Assembly (NCBI RefSeq): GCF_012958305.1
Contig: NZ_JABBYO010000006.1
Span: 310,001 to 374,000, forward strand
Direction: 5' to 3'
Source: Tautonia rosea
GTDB taxonomy: Bacteria > Planctomycetota > Planctomycetia > Isosphaerales > Isosphaeraceae
Length of the DNA: 64,000 nt
The notes beneath the pieces were generated by a model that saw only the letters and a program-made list of their open reading frames with translations, did no database searches and was not told where the DNA came from. This document shows positions 18,681 through 27,404 of this stretch, one piece after another (the stretch's first letter is position 1; the number at the start of each line of letters is the position of its first letter). The translations under genes were made by a program, and so were the position numbers.

Positions 18681-19942
18681 GTCGGCCGGAGGTGTCGCGT
18701 GGTCTCCGTGCCCGGCACGGGTTTCTCGTTCTGGCCGTGCTGATCGTGATCATTGGCCTGGCCTTCCGGGCCGCATTGATGCTCTCGTTTCGGCACACTC
18801 CTCCGAGCGATCCCGACAACTACTTGATGCTCGCCCAGTCGCTCGCCGAAGGCCAGGGCTTCCGCATTGCGGACCGGCCTACCGCGTATCGACCTCCGCT
18901 CTACCCGCTGGCCCTGGCTCCGGGAGTGGCCCTCCTCGGCTTGCCGGCAACGGCCTGGGTGGTTGCCTTGCACCTGGCTTCCGGTGCAGCCGCGATCGGC
19001 TTGACCGGCCTGGCGGCGCGTCGATGGGGAGTTTCCGATGGGGCCACGGCTCTGGCCATGCTTGTCGTCGCCTGCGACCCGGTGCTGGTTTCCCAGACCC
19101 GAGGAGTGATGACCGAACCTCTCGCGTCGGCGCTGGTTGCAGGGTTGCTCGCGTCGATCGGCCCCGTTCCGACCTTCGGCTCGGCTCTGCGAACCGGTCT
19201 GATCGCCGGTGTCGCAGCACTCTGCCGTCCCAGCTTGCTCCCGGCGGCGCTGCTGATTGTCGCGGCGTTGGCACTTCTTTCGACGGGCCGCTGGCCGCGC
19301 CGAGCGATCTGCTCGGGAGTCATGCTGGCGGCCCTGACCGCGACCATGGCCCCGTGGGCCATTCGCAACGCCCTGGTCCTCGGTGCCCCGGTTTGGACCA
19401 CCACTCACGGTGGCTACACGCTCTTTTTGGCAAACAATTCCGCCTATTACGACGATGTGCTCAAGGGGCCGATGCCCGTCTGGACGGGACCGAATCAGGC
19501 TCACTGGTTTGCCGAGGTCAACCGCAAGGCCGAAGGAATGCCAGAGCCGCAAGCCGATCGTTGGTTTCGACTTCAGGCGGTGGGTGTCATGATCGATCGT
19601 CCGACGGAGGCGGGGCGGGCCACGCTCGAACGGGTCGGCCGTTTCTGGGCCGTGGCTCCCTCCTCGGCGGTCTACTCCAAGGGACTTCGGTGGCTGACGG
19701 CCGGCTGGACCATTCCGCTCTGGGGGTTGCTTCTCCTGGGGCTGTTCCGTCGGCCGACGTGGCAATGGCCACGCATTGCGGCCCCGTTGGCATTGCTCTC
19801 GCTTGCCATGGTTCATAGTCTTTACTGGACTGATTTGAGGATGCGAGCACCGGTCGTTCCTGCCATTGCCCTGATCGCGGTGGGGGGAATTGGCTCTGCG
19901 GGGGGGCGGAGACCCTGTCACACCTCGCCGACTGCGTCGTAA
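18677..19942 (+). CDS. Glycosyltransferase 39/ArnT-like membrane protein
   Basis: 421 residues, GTG start in a GTGA overlap with the rhomboid gene. Around nine hydrophobic segments are present. The first lumenal loop has DPDNYLMLAQSLAEGQGF and TAYRPPLYPL, matching the GT39/ArnT-like pattern where the acidic residue and YRPPLYP serve lipid-sugar transfer. It likely transfers a sugar from a polyprenyl-phosphate donor to protein or lipid. The acceptor is unknown, and the identification is at superfamily level. Confidence 0.75.
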   Translation: MSRPEVSRGLRARHGFLVLAVLIVIIGLAFRAALMLSFRHTPPSDPDNYLMLAQSLAEGQGFRIADRPTAYRPPLYPLALAPGVALLGLPATAWVVALHLASGAAAIGLTGLAARRWGVSDGATALAMLVVACDPVLVSQTRGVMTEPLASALVAGLLASIGPVPTFGSALRTGLIAGVAALCRPSLLPAALLIVAALALLSTGRWPRRAICSGVMLAALTATMAPWAIRNALVLGAPVWTTTHGGYTLFLANNSAYYDDVLKGPMPVWTGPNQAHWFAEVNRKAEGMPEPQADRWFRLQAVGVMIDRPTEAGRATLERVGRFWAVAPSSAVYSKGLRWLTAGWTIPLWGLLLLGLFRRPTWQWPRIAAPLALLSLAMVHSLYWTDLRMRAPVVPAIALIAVGGIGSAGGRRPCHTSPTAS

Positions 19943-20191
19943 ACGACAAGATGCTCTGGTTGGTCGGTTCCCAGCGAGGTCTGGTTCCTTTCAGGATGAT
20001 TGTGTGGCTTCGGTGGATTGCCGGGCATCTTCCGATCGCCTGTTCCGAGTCGCAGTGGTGGCGGGGGAGTCGGTTGCGTCTCCGACCGCGATTGGTCAGA
20101 CTCGATTGCATCGGTGCTCAAATCCTTCGCCCTGAGACCGTTGGGCCGGTCAGGGGCCTCTGAGAGCCTGAGTCCAGTCAGGATACGCGCG

Positions 20192-21799
20192 ATGTCCGAT
20201 TTCGATTCGGAAATGCTACTCGAGCGGGCGACCCTGCTCGGACTGATCTCTCGGGATCAAGCCAACGAGGCCCGGATCGACGCGCAAGACGGTTCGGTTG
20301 AATCGATCCGCCGTGCCTTGATGCGGAAACAGTTTCTGACGAGCTGGCAGGTCGACCGACTGCTCAAAGGTGAGGCCACAGGCTTCTACTACGGGGGCCA
20401 CGAAGTCCTCTTTCACCTAGCCGAAGGAACCTTTGCCCGTGTCTATCGCGGGCGGAAGCAAGGTTCTGGCGAACCCGTCGCCATCAAGGTACTTCGCCAG
20501 CGGTTCACCCAGGATGCCGAATCGGTCGAACGCTTCAACCACGAAGCTGAAGCCGGCATGAAACTGGTCCATCCGAACATCGTGCGCATTTATGACTACG
20601 GCGCGCAAGATAATCGGTACTACATGATCATGGAATTCGTGGAAGGCTCAAACCTTCGCGATTTCCTCCGCTATCGTCACCGCCTTGAGCCGGCCGAGGC
20701 CATGCCCTTAATGCTCGGGCTGGCCCAGGGGCTGGCACACTCGTTGAGCAAAGGGGTGACCCACCGTGACATCAAGCCGACGAACATCCTGATCAGCTCC
20801 AGCGGCCAGGCGAAGCTCGTCGACTTCGGTCTTGCGACCATTGAGGGTGACGAGCGGAAAATGGCCCAGGCCCACGGCCAGCGCACCGTCGACTACTCGG
20901 CCCTCGAACGCACCTGCGGCAGCCAGAAAGGGGACCCGCGTTCTGATATCTACTTCCTCGGCTGCGTCTTTTACCAGATGATCACCGGCCGGCTTCCCTT
21001 GCCCGAGGTCGAGGCCGACGACTTCCTCGCCAAGATGCTCAAGCGCAGTTTTGGTGCCATCAAACCGATCAGCGAGATGGACCACGCCCCCGATCCGGAG
21101 CTCTGCCGCATCATCGAAAAGATGATGAAGATGGATCTCACCCTGCGCTACCAGAGCATGAAAGAGGTCGTTGCCGATCTGGAAGCCTACTACCTGGAAA
21201 TGACCGGCCAGGCTCCTCCCAAGGCCGAGGTTGAGGACGAGGAAGAATTCGACATCGAGCGACTGTTTATGCGTCGCCTCGCGGAGGATCGGGCCGCCCA
21301 GGAATCCGCCGTATCATCTGCCGCCTCTGCACCGTTGCCAGACGACGAGGATTTCGAGTTGGGGATTGCCGAGGAATCGAATCACGGCGACTCCCCTTAC
21401 GAGGTTCCGGCAATCAAGCAGCGCCGTGTCCTCTGCGTCGAGACGCAGAACGCAATTCAAGACGCTTTCCGTAAGACCCTTTCTCGCATGGGTTACCGGG
21501 TCCTGATCGTCAGCGATCCTGAGATCGCCGCCGAGCGTTACCGCGAGTCACCGGTTGATGTTGTGGTCTTCGATATCGATGGCATGGGGGCCAACGCGCT
21601 CGACGCCTTTATCGACATGCACGAGAAGGCGCACGAAGACGGCCACGAGCTGCATGCCCTGGTCTTGCTCGGCCCCCGGCAAGGGCATCTGTCCTCCCGG
21701 CTGCCCAAGGATGACCGGCTGATCGTCCTCGTCAAGCCGATCAAGATGAAGCAAGTTCAAGATGCCTTGAGCCAGCTTGCTCCCGTCCAGGCCGGTTGA
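20192..21799 (+). CDS. Ser/Thr protein kinase with a C-terminal receiver-like domain
   Basis: 535 residues from the ATG at 20192 with AGGA upstream. Residues 1-60 contain the planctomycete-type lead-in (RKQFLTSWQVDRLLKG). The kinase domain follows: AIKVL with the catalytic Lys, THRDIKPTNIL, DFGLA, then SDIYFLGCVFYQM. The glycine-rich loop is altered to LAEGTFARVY. After an acidic linker the last about 120 residues resemble a response-regulator receiver: RVLCVETQN, VDVVVFDIDGMG with the Asp, and LVKPIKM with the Lys. The acidic pair at the first strand is reduced to one Glu and the Thr/Ser is missing, so the receiver may not be phosphorylated. No membrane helix is seen. Confidence 0.9.
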   Translation: MSDFDSEMLLERATLLGLISRDQANEARIDAQDGSVESIRRALMRKQFLTSWQVDRLLKGEATGFYYGGHEVLFHLAEGTFARVYRGRKQGSGEPVAIKVLRQRFTQDAESVERFNHEAEAGMKLVHPNIVRIYDYGAQDNRYYMIMEFVEGSNLRDFLRYRHRLEPAEAMPLMLGLAQGLAHSLSKGVTHRDIKPTNILISSSGQAKLVDFGLATIEGDERKMAQAHGQRTVDYSALERTCGSQKGDPRSDIYFLGCVFYQMITGRLPLPEVEADDFLAKMLKRSFGAIKPISEMDHAPDPELCRIIEKMMKMDLTLRYQSMKEVVADLEAYYLEMTGQAPPKAEVEDEEEFDIERLFMRRLAEDRAAQESAVSSAASAPLPDDEDFELGIAEESNHGDSPYEVPAIKQRRVLCVETQNAIQDAFRKTLSRMGYRVLIVSDPEIAAERYRESPVDVVVFDIDGMGANALDAFIDMHEKAHEDGHELHALVLLGPRQGHLSSRLPKDDRLIVLVKPIKMKQVQDALSQLAPVQAG

Positions 21800-21864
21800 C
21801 CAGCCGTTTTGAGCAGAACAAGAACATCGGGTGCGGGGCGGTCCTGATCGCGATCACGCGATGT

Positions 21865-22848
21865 TCAGCCGCCCCCGCCTCGTTTCTGGATCGGGATGCC
21901 CATCGCTTTCATGAGCATTTGCAAGTCTTCCCAGGTGTCTTTCTTGGCAGAGGGATTCCGGAGCAGATAGGCCGGGTGCCAGGTCGCAATCGTCGGAATC
22001 CCTTTGTAGCGCTGCCACTTGCCCCGAAGCCGTCCCATTGGCATCGACGTATTCAATAGCGTCTGCGCGGCTGGCTTGCCGAGCAGGCAAAGAAACTCGG
22101 GTCGGATGATCGCGATCTGCCGTTCCAAATAGCCGATACAGTTCCGCACTTCCTCGGGCTCGGGATCGCGGTTGTTCGGCGGTCGGCACTTCACGATATT
22201 GGCGATGAACACATCCTGTCGCCTCAGGCCCATACCCTTGGTGATCATGTCGTCGAGCAACTTCCCCGCCTTGCCCACGAAAGGTCGGCCGGTTTCGTCT
22301 TCAGTCTGACCTGGGCCTTCGCCCACGAACATCAGGCGGGCCGAGGCGTTCCCCTCGCCAGGAACCGTGTTCGTTCGATTGGCGCAAAGAACTTCGCAAC
22401 GGACGCACGAGGCAATCTCCTCGGCCAGCACGCGGAGTGCTTCGGGACGCTCCTCGGGCGGGATGACCGGCTCGCTGATTCCCGGTTCGTCGAACAGCGA
22501 CCCGATCGTCGCCGGAGTGGCGGGAGGCGGAGTCGGTGCCGCCGGGCGTCGCCGAGGAAGGGGTGCGACGGTCGCGGAGGAATCGGCCTCCTGAGGTTCC
22601 GGCTGATCGACCACCGAAGCCCGAGGCGGCTCGGCTCGGGAGGTTCGAGGCACGGCCGAAGCAATCATCGAAGGCGTGATTGCTGGGAGCGGTCCTAGCG
22701 GAGCCCGGTCGACACCGGCTCGGGCCAGCGACTCAAGGCGCTGGCGGACCTGGCGAATCAGGCGTTGGTGGTCAGCGTCCATGCGCGTCACGTCCGGAAG
22801 GAAAGCCAACGATGGGTCGAGCTTCGAAATCCCCATGAGATCGCTCAT
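21865..22848 (-). CDS. Uracil-DNA glycosylase, family 4
   Basis: 327 residues. The C-terminal 200 residues are a family 4 UDG: CVRC near the start of the domain, GEGPGQTEDETGRPFVGKAG, NIVKCRPPNNRDPEPEE and TWHPAYLLR. Four Cys (CVRC, KCRPP, NCIGY) fit an iron-sulphur cluster. The N-terminal about 120 residues are Pro/Ala/Arg-rich and of low complexity, an extension seen in many planctomycete homologues. It removes uracil from DNA. The ATG overlaps the NDH-2 stop codon by four bases, so expression is coupled to ndh. Confidence 0.95.
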   Translation of the reverse strand: MSDLMGISKLDPSLAFLPDVTRMDADHQRLIRQVRQRLESLARAGVDRAPLGPLPAITPSMIASAVPRTSRAEPPRASVVDQPEPQEADSSATVAPLPRRRPAAPTPPPATPATIGSLFDEPGISEPVIPPEERPEALRVLAEEIASCVRCEVLCANRTNTVPGEGNASARLMFVGEGPGQTEDETGRPFVGKAGKLLDDMITKGMGLRRQDVFIANIVKCRPPNNRDPEPEEVRNCIGYLERQIAIIRPEFLCLLGKPAAQTLLNTSMPMGRLRGKWQRYKGIPTIATWHPAYLLRNPSAKKDTWEDLQMLMKAMGIPIQKRGGGG

Positions 22849-24200
22849 GACGACGGAGGAGCCTGGGCGCGGTTCGTCTCAGCGATCACGGTCGTGGTGG
22901 TCAACTCCGGCTGCTTTTTCGTGAGGCCGTGCCAGGTTGTGGTGATTAGCCGGGCGCCTCGGTCGTAGGTCAGATACGAGTAGGCCCACTGAATCATCAC
23001 AAGCAGCCGGTTCCGGAAGCCGACCAGAAAGAAAATATGCACGAACAACCAGAGGAGCCAGGCCGGGAGCCCGGAAAATTTGAAGCCCCGCAGATTCGCC
23101 ACCGCCGAGGCCCGCCCGATTGTCGCCAGTAACCCTTTATCGACATAGTGGAACGGCTTCCGAGGTTTTCCGGAAATCTGCCGGAGAATGCTTCGCGCTG
23201 CGTATCGCCCGGCTTGCATGGCGGCTGGGGCCACTCCAGGAACCATCTCCCCATCCTGAAACATGGCCATCAGGTCTCCGACCACGAACACCTCGGGATG
23301 GCCGGGTACCGTCAAATCCGGTTCCACCTTCACCCGCCCTGCCTTGTCCAGCGGTGCTCCAAGACTCCTGGAGAGGGGAGAGGCAGCCACCCCTGCGGCC
23401 CAGATCACCGAGCGGGCCTCGATGCGCTCGTCGCCGATGTTCACTCCCTCGGAATCGATGTGCGTGACCCTGCTGTTGAGCCGCACCTCCACTCCGAGGT
23501 GTGCCAGTTGCTTGAGGGCCGATTCCGACAGGTCGTCGGGGTAAGCCATCAGCACCCGAGGCCCTCCCTCCAGCAACAGAATGCGCGCCTGAGTCGGATC
23601 AATTCGGCGGAAGTCTCGGGCGAGCGTCTTTCGCGCCACTTCAGACAACGTGCCCGCCAGTTCGACACCCGTTGGCCCGGCCCCGATGATGACAAACGTC
23701 AAGGCGGCCCTTCGCTCCTCCGTGTCCGATTCCCGTTCGGCGACCTCGAATGCCGAGAGCACCCGACGGCGGATTTCCAGGGCATCCTCAATGCTCTTGA
23801 GCCCCGGAGCATCCCGTTCCCATTCGTCGTGGCCGAAATACGAATGCCCCGCGCCGGTTGCGACAATGAGAAAATCGTACGAGATCTCTCCTTGATCCAG
23901 CACCACGAACCGACGTTCCGGGTCGATCGTCTGGACCTCACCCATAAGCACACGAATGTTTTTTGATCGCCTGACGATCCGACGGATCGGCATTGCGATG
24001 TCCGATGGATTCAGGGCCGCCGTGGCCACCTGATAAAGCAAGGGTTGAAACAGGTGGTGATTCGTCCGGTCAATGACCGTCACGTCCACCGCCTTGCCCC
24101 CCAGCACCTTCATGGCCGCCAGACCGGCAAAGCCCGCCCCGAGGATGACGATCTGGGGGCGCTCCGAGCGATTGTCGTGCGAAATCGATGAACCAATCAT
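22845..24200 (-). CDS. ndh: Type II NADH:quinone dehydrogenase
   Basis: 451 residues. FAD-binding motif ILGAGFAGL at the N-terminus, HHLFQPLLYQVATAALNPSD typical of NDH-2, second dinucleotide motif VIIGAGPTGVELAG, and IWAAGVAASPL followed by FVVGDLM. The C-terminal part has hydrophobic segments (LPAWLLWLFVHIFFLVGF) for membrane attachment. It passes electrons from NADH to quinone without proton pumping. The stop overlaps the start of the UDG gene by four bases. The HEAT-repeat gene lies 132 bases upstream. Confidence 0.94.
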   Translation of the reverse strand: MIGSSISHDNRSERPQIVILGAGFAGLAAMKVLGGKAVDVTVIDRTNHHLFQPLLYQVATAALNPSDIAMPIRRIVRRSKNIRVLMGEVQTIDPERRFVVLDQGEISYDFLIVATGAGHSYFGHDEWERDAPGLKSIEDALEIRRRVLSAFEVAERESDTEERRAALTFVIIGAGPTGVELAGTLSEVARKTLARDFRRIDPTQARILLLEGGPRVLMAYPDDLSESALKQLAHLGVEVRLNSRVTHIDSEGVNIGDERIEARSVIWAAGVAASPLSRSLGAPLDKAGRVKVEPDLTVPGHPEVFVVGDLMAMFQDGEMVPGVAPAAMQAGRYAARSILRQISGKPRKPFHYVDKGLLATIGRASAVANLRGFKFSGLPAWLLWLFVHIFFLVGFRNRLLVMIQWAYSYLTYDRGARLITTTWHGLTKKQPELTTTTVIAETNRAQAPPSS

Positions 24201-24332
24201 GATTTGAGTGTACGCACGAATCTATCCCGCGTGAAGGGCCCTTGGTCGATCAATCGGCCAAGGGTGATGTCCAGACACCGGTCCGTGGTACGAACCGAAG
24301 AAATCAACCAGGCCATCGCGCCTGCGATCCAC

Positions 24333-25751
24333 TCACGGCTGAGGAACGAGCCGAGCGGGTCGGTCTTCTTCGGCCGGAGGACGGAACTCGGTCCGCAGCC
24401 ATCGGTTCCAGGCCGAGACATCGTAGCCCAGGTTCGTGCCGGTCAGGCGCTCCAGCGCGGCCAGGACTTCGACGTTCCGGTGCTGGTACTGGCGAACCAC
24501 CTGTCGAGGAACCGGAGGAGCCGGAACCGGAGCGGTTACCCCACCCACATTCCCCATCACCACGCCGGTCCCCTGTCCGCGGTACTGAAAGATGGGAACC
24601 GCCTGGGCTCCGAAGGCAATGGCTCCGGGGGCCACGGCCGGACCTGTCAGCACCGGGATACTCGGCCCGCTTCCGATACCAAAGGCCGGACCTCCCGAAG
24701 CGCCGAAATTCACCCCCATCCCCATGCCTCCGCCGACCGGCTCGCTTGGGACCAGAACCGTCTCGACCCGCTTCTGCACGCTCACGAGCGCAGGAATCAG
24801 CTTCGGCACGGCTTCGGTGGCCCCCAGACCTGCCAGCGCCCAGGCGGCCCGACCCACGCGATCGGGGTCTGACTTGCCCAGCTCTCGGATCAACCTCGGC
24901 GCAACCGTCGGATCACGGCGACGGGCCAGTTCGTTGAGCATCGACAAGCGAACCTGCTGATCTTCCTCCCGGACCACCAGATGCACCAGCCCGGAGACGG
25001 CCAGGGGATCGTCGATCGTTCCGAGAAGCTGGGCCAGAATTAGCCTCAGCTCGACTCCTTGCCGACTGAGCCGGTTGACCAGCGGCACGACGGCGTCGGG
25101 GTCATTGATTTGACGGAGTTGCTGTTCGGCCTCGGCCCGATCGTTGGGGTTTCCTTCCAAAAATGTCTTCACCAGCACGTCAATCCGCCGCGCCCAGGCC
25201 TCCTGAGATTGCGTCATGCGCTGCTGTTCGTTCAGGTCTTCCTTTTCCTCGGGAGTGACCCATCGGCCGCCGTGCTTGACCAGGCCTTGCAGTTGCCGAC
25301 GCTCGTCGTAGGTGATCCAGCGCCCATCGAAGAAGACTCTTCCGAGCTTCTTCTGTGCCAATGCGTGATGCTCGTCCAGCTCGGCGGCTCGACCATGATG
25401 CACCAGTGCCGGACCCGACAGCCCTTGCTCCTCGCACCAGAGCCCTAGCTCGAAATGGGCATCGGCGCTCTCCTCGATCGTCTCCCGACGCTTCAGGTAC
25501 TCCTCCATCGGAGAAGCTTCCGGAACAATCTGCTCGATCTGATCGCGCCGGAAGACATACGGACGGGACGCCGTGGCCGTGTAAATCTCCACGTACCCGG
25601 GGCGATCCTCGATCGGCACCACCGCGCCACGAAGTGTTCCCCCCCCTCGGATCTTAACCTGATCGGCCCGGGCCTCGCCGGTCGAGCCGGCCAGGGCCGC
25701 GACCAGGGCCGCGACCCATGCTGCTGCCGTCGCTGTCCGGTTGCGTCGCAT
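24333..25751 (-). CDS. Secreted HEAT-repeat protein
   Basis: 472 residues from the ATG at 25751 (a longer frame begins at 25820 but lacks a signal-like start). Signal peptide near residues 5-28 (ending ARADQV). A region around 30-150 resembles a planctomycete N-terminal module (VKIRGGGTLRG, GRWITYDE). HEAT-like repeats follow at about 200-310 (DPLAVSGLVHLVVREEDQQV, DPTVAPRLIRELGKSD). A Gly/Pro-rich stretch precedes a last conserved segment, YDVSAWNRWL. It is probably a periplasmic scaffold protein. The function is unknown. Confidence 0.78.
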   Translation of the reverse strand: MRRNRTATAAAWVAALVAALAGSTGEARADQVKIRGGGTLRGAVVPIEDRPGYVEIYTATASRPYVFRRDQIEQIVPEASPMEEYLKRRETIEESADAHFELGLWCEEQGLSGPALVHHGRAAELDEHHALAQKKLGRVFFDGRWITYDERRQLQGLVKHGGRWVTPEEKEDLNEQQRMTQSQEAWARRIDVLVKTFLEGNPNDRAEAEQQLRQINDPDAVVPLVNRLSRQGVELRLILAQLLGTIDDPLAVSGLVHLVVREEDQQVRLSMLNELARRRDPTVAPRLIRELGKSDPDRVGRAAWALAGLGATEAVPKLIPALVSVQKRVETVLVPSEPVGGGMGMGVNFGASGGPAFGIGSGPSIPVLTGPAVAPGAIAFGAQAVPIFQYRGQGTGVVMGNVGGVTAPVPAPPVPRQVVRQYQHRNVEVLAALERLTGTNLGYDVSAWNRWLRTEFRPPAEEDRPARLVPQP

Positions 25752-25940
25752 CTCGACCCCCCGTTGAGGTTCTCTTGGGTGCCCATCGCGCGAGTCGGCC
25801 AATGACTTGCCAAGCAACACGTCGATTTTACGACCCCGACCCCGACATCGGCAACGGAACGTCTACAGTTGTTAAGTGGCGTAAGATTTGGATTTTCGGA
25901 GGTTTGCGTCGTGGCGAAGGGTTAGGGGAGAGGGTGGTCG

Positions 25941-27404
25941 TCAGTGGGGATCGTCCCCCTCCTCGACCGTTGGCCAAAGCTGGGCCTCGTCGGAGCGGTC
26001 GCGCGAGGGAGCCTCTGGAGGAATGCTCCGACCGTGAGGATCGGCGGCCGGGGCCTGAAGCGCGGCGTCCAGCTCGGCACGGAGGCCGGGGCCGATGAAG
26101 TGCTCCAGCCGTTCAGCCGGGTCGTGCAGATGGTCGGGCGGCAGGTCGAAGTGGGTGCTTAGGTACGACTCCCAGAGCCGGTGAGCACGAACCAACTCTC
26201 TGGCCTCGGCCCGGCCGCGATCGGTCAAGGTCAGCTCGCCGCTTTCCGAGACGCGGACGAAATCTCCCCGACGCAACTGCCCGAGGGCGACCGCTTCAAT
26301 CCACCGATCAGAAATCGAGGTCGCCGCGGGAATCTCGCGCTCTGTGGGGAGTGGAAGCGCCGACGAGTGTTCCTCGAGCCGGTAGAGCCGGGCCAGGGTA
26401 TCCTCCCGCGCGATCCGCAGCGACAGCCGAAGCCGGGTGATGACGCGGGCCAGCATTCCCTGGTTCGGTGCCAGAATTACGGCCGTTGCGAACAGGATTC
26501 CCGCAACGACCGCCATCATGCCCGCCACACTCGAATTCAGGGCGACCGCCCCCCGATACCCGAGTGCCGAGCAAAGCAACGCCACCCCCGAGGCCGTCAG
26601 CATCATCTTCGGCAACCGATCGCTCAGAAGGTGGGCCGTGGCCGCAGGTACAATCAGCATCGCCACCACCAGAATGGAGCCAACCGCCTCGAACGCCGCC
26701 ACTGTCACCCCGGCGACCATTGCCATCAAGGCGTAATGGATCACCGTTGCGTTGATGCCCACGGCCGTCGCCAGCGGCGCGTCGAATGAGACGAGTAACA
26801 GTTCTTTCCAGAGTACGGCCACGAACCCGAGCGTTACCAGGGCGACCGTCCCGAGCCCCCAGAACGACCGCGGGACCTCCAGCCCTCCCATCGGCCTACT
26901 GTCCAGCGGGGCCAGTTCTATCAGGCCGTACAACACACATCCGGCGTCGAGGTCCACATCGCTCGCCGCATGGGTGATCAGCAAAACCCCTGCTGCAAAC
27001 AAGGAGGTGAACACCACCCCCAGGCTCGCGTCTTCCGGCACCTTGCCGAGCCTGCTGAGCAACTGCGTCAATACCGCCGTGAGGATGCCGACGACCATCG
27101 CACCGAGCACAATCGCCGGGCCGATCAGCTGCCCGCTCAGCAGAAATCCCAGGGCAATCCCCGGCAAGACCGCGTGGCTGATCGCGTCTCCCAGCAGGCT
27201 TAATTGTCGCAAAACGAGGTAACAGCCCAGAACCGCGCATGGCAGGCTCGCCAGAACCCCCAGCACGATCGTCCAGCGGCCGATCTCGTCGCTCGCCGCC
27301 AGTGCCCAGCCGGTCGGGACCATGACTGCGAGAATCGACAGAACGGTTCCCCCTCGTCCTGCCATCCAACCTTCCCGCGTCGACGATGCAGACGCCTCGG
27401 TCAT
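25941..27404 (-). CDS. troD: Metal ABC permease with C-terminal MntR-like domain (TroD-type)
   Basis: 487 residues. Residues 20-315 are an ABC-3 type manganese/zinc/iron permease with about nine membrane helices (LGDAISHAVLPGIALGFLLS, VGSILVVAMLIVPAATA). Residues 330-460 are a cytoplasmic domain like MntR/DtxR: a winged-helix portion (about 335-400) and a dimerisation portion. MntR metal ligands appear conserved as Asp335, His408, Glu431, Glu434 and His435, with only the Glu11 equivalent replaced by Ala. The Glu431 position is Cys in DtxR/IdeR, so the site is of manganese type. A short acidic tail ends the protein. The start overlaps the stop of the other permease by four bases (27401-27404). 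Confidence 0.9.
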   Translation of the reverse strand: MTEASASSTREGWMAGRGGTVLSILAVMVPTGWALAASDEIGRWTIVLGVLASLPCAVLGCYLVLRQLSLLGDAISHAVLPGIALGFLLSGQLIGPAIVLGAMVVGILTAVLTQLLSRLGKVPEDASLGVVFTSLFAAGVLLITHAASDVDLDAGCVLYGLIELAPLDSRPMGGLEVPRSFWGLGTVALVTLGFVAVLWKELLLVSFDAPLATAVGINATVIHYALMAMVAGVTVAAFEAVGSILVVAMLIVPAATAHLLSDRLPKMMLTASGVALLCSALGYRGAVALNSSVAGMMAVVAGILFATAVILAPNQGMLARVITRLRLSLRIAREDTLARLYRLEEHSSALPLPTEREIPAATSISDRWIEAVALGQLRRGDFVRVSESGELTLTDRGRAEARELVRAHRLWESYLSTHFDLPPDHLHDPAERLEHFIGPGLRAELDAALQAPAADPHGRSIPPEAPSRDRSDEAQLWPTVEEGDDPH

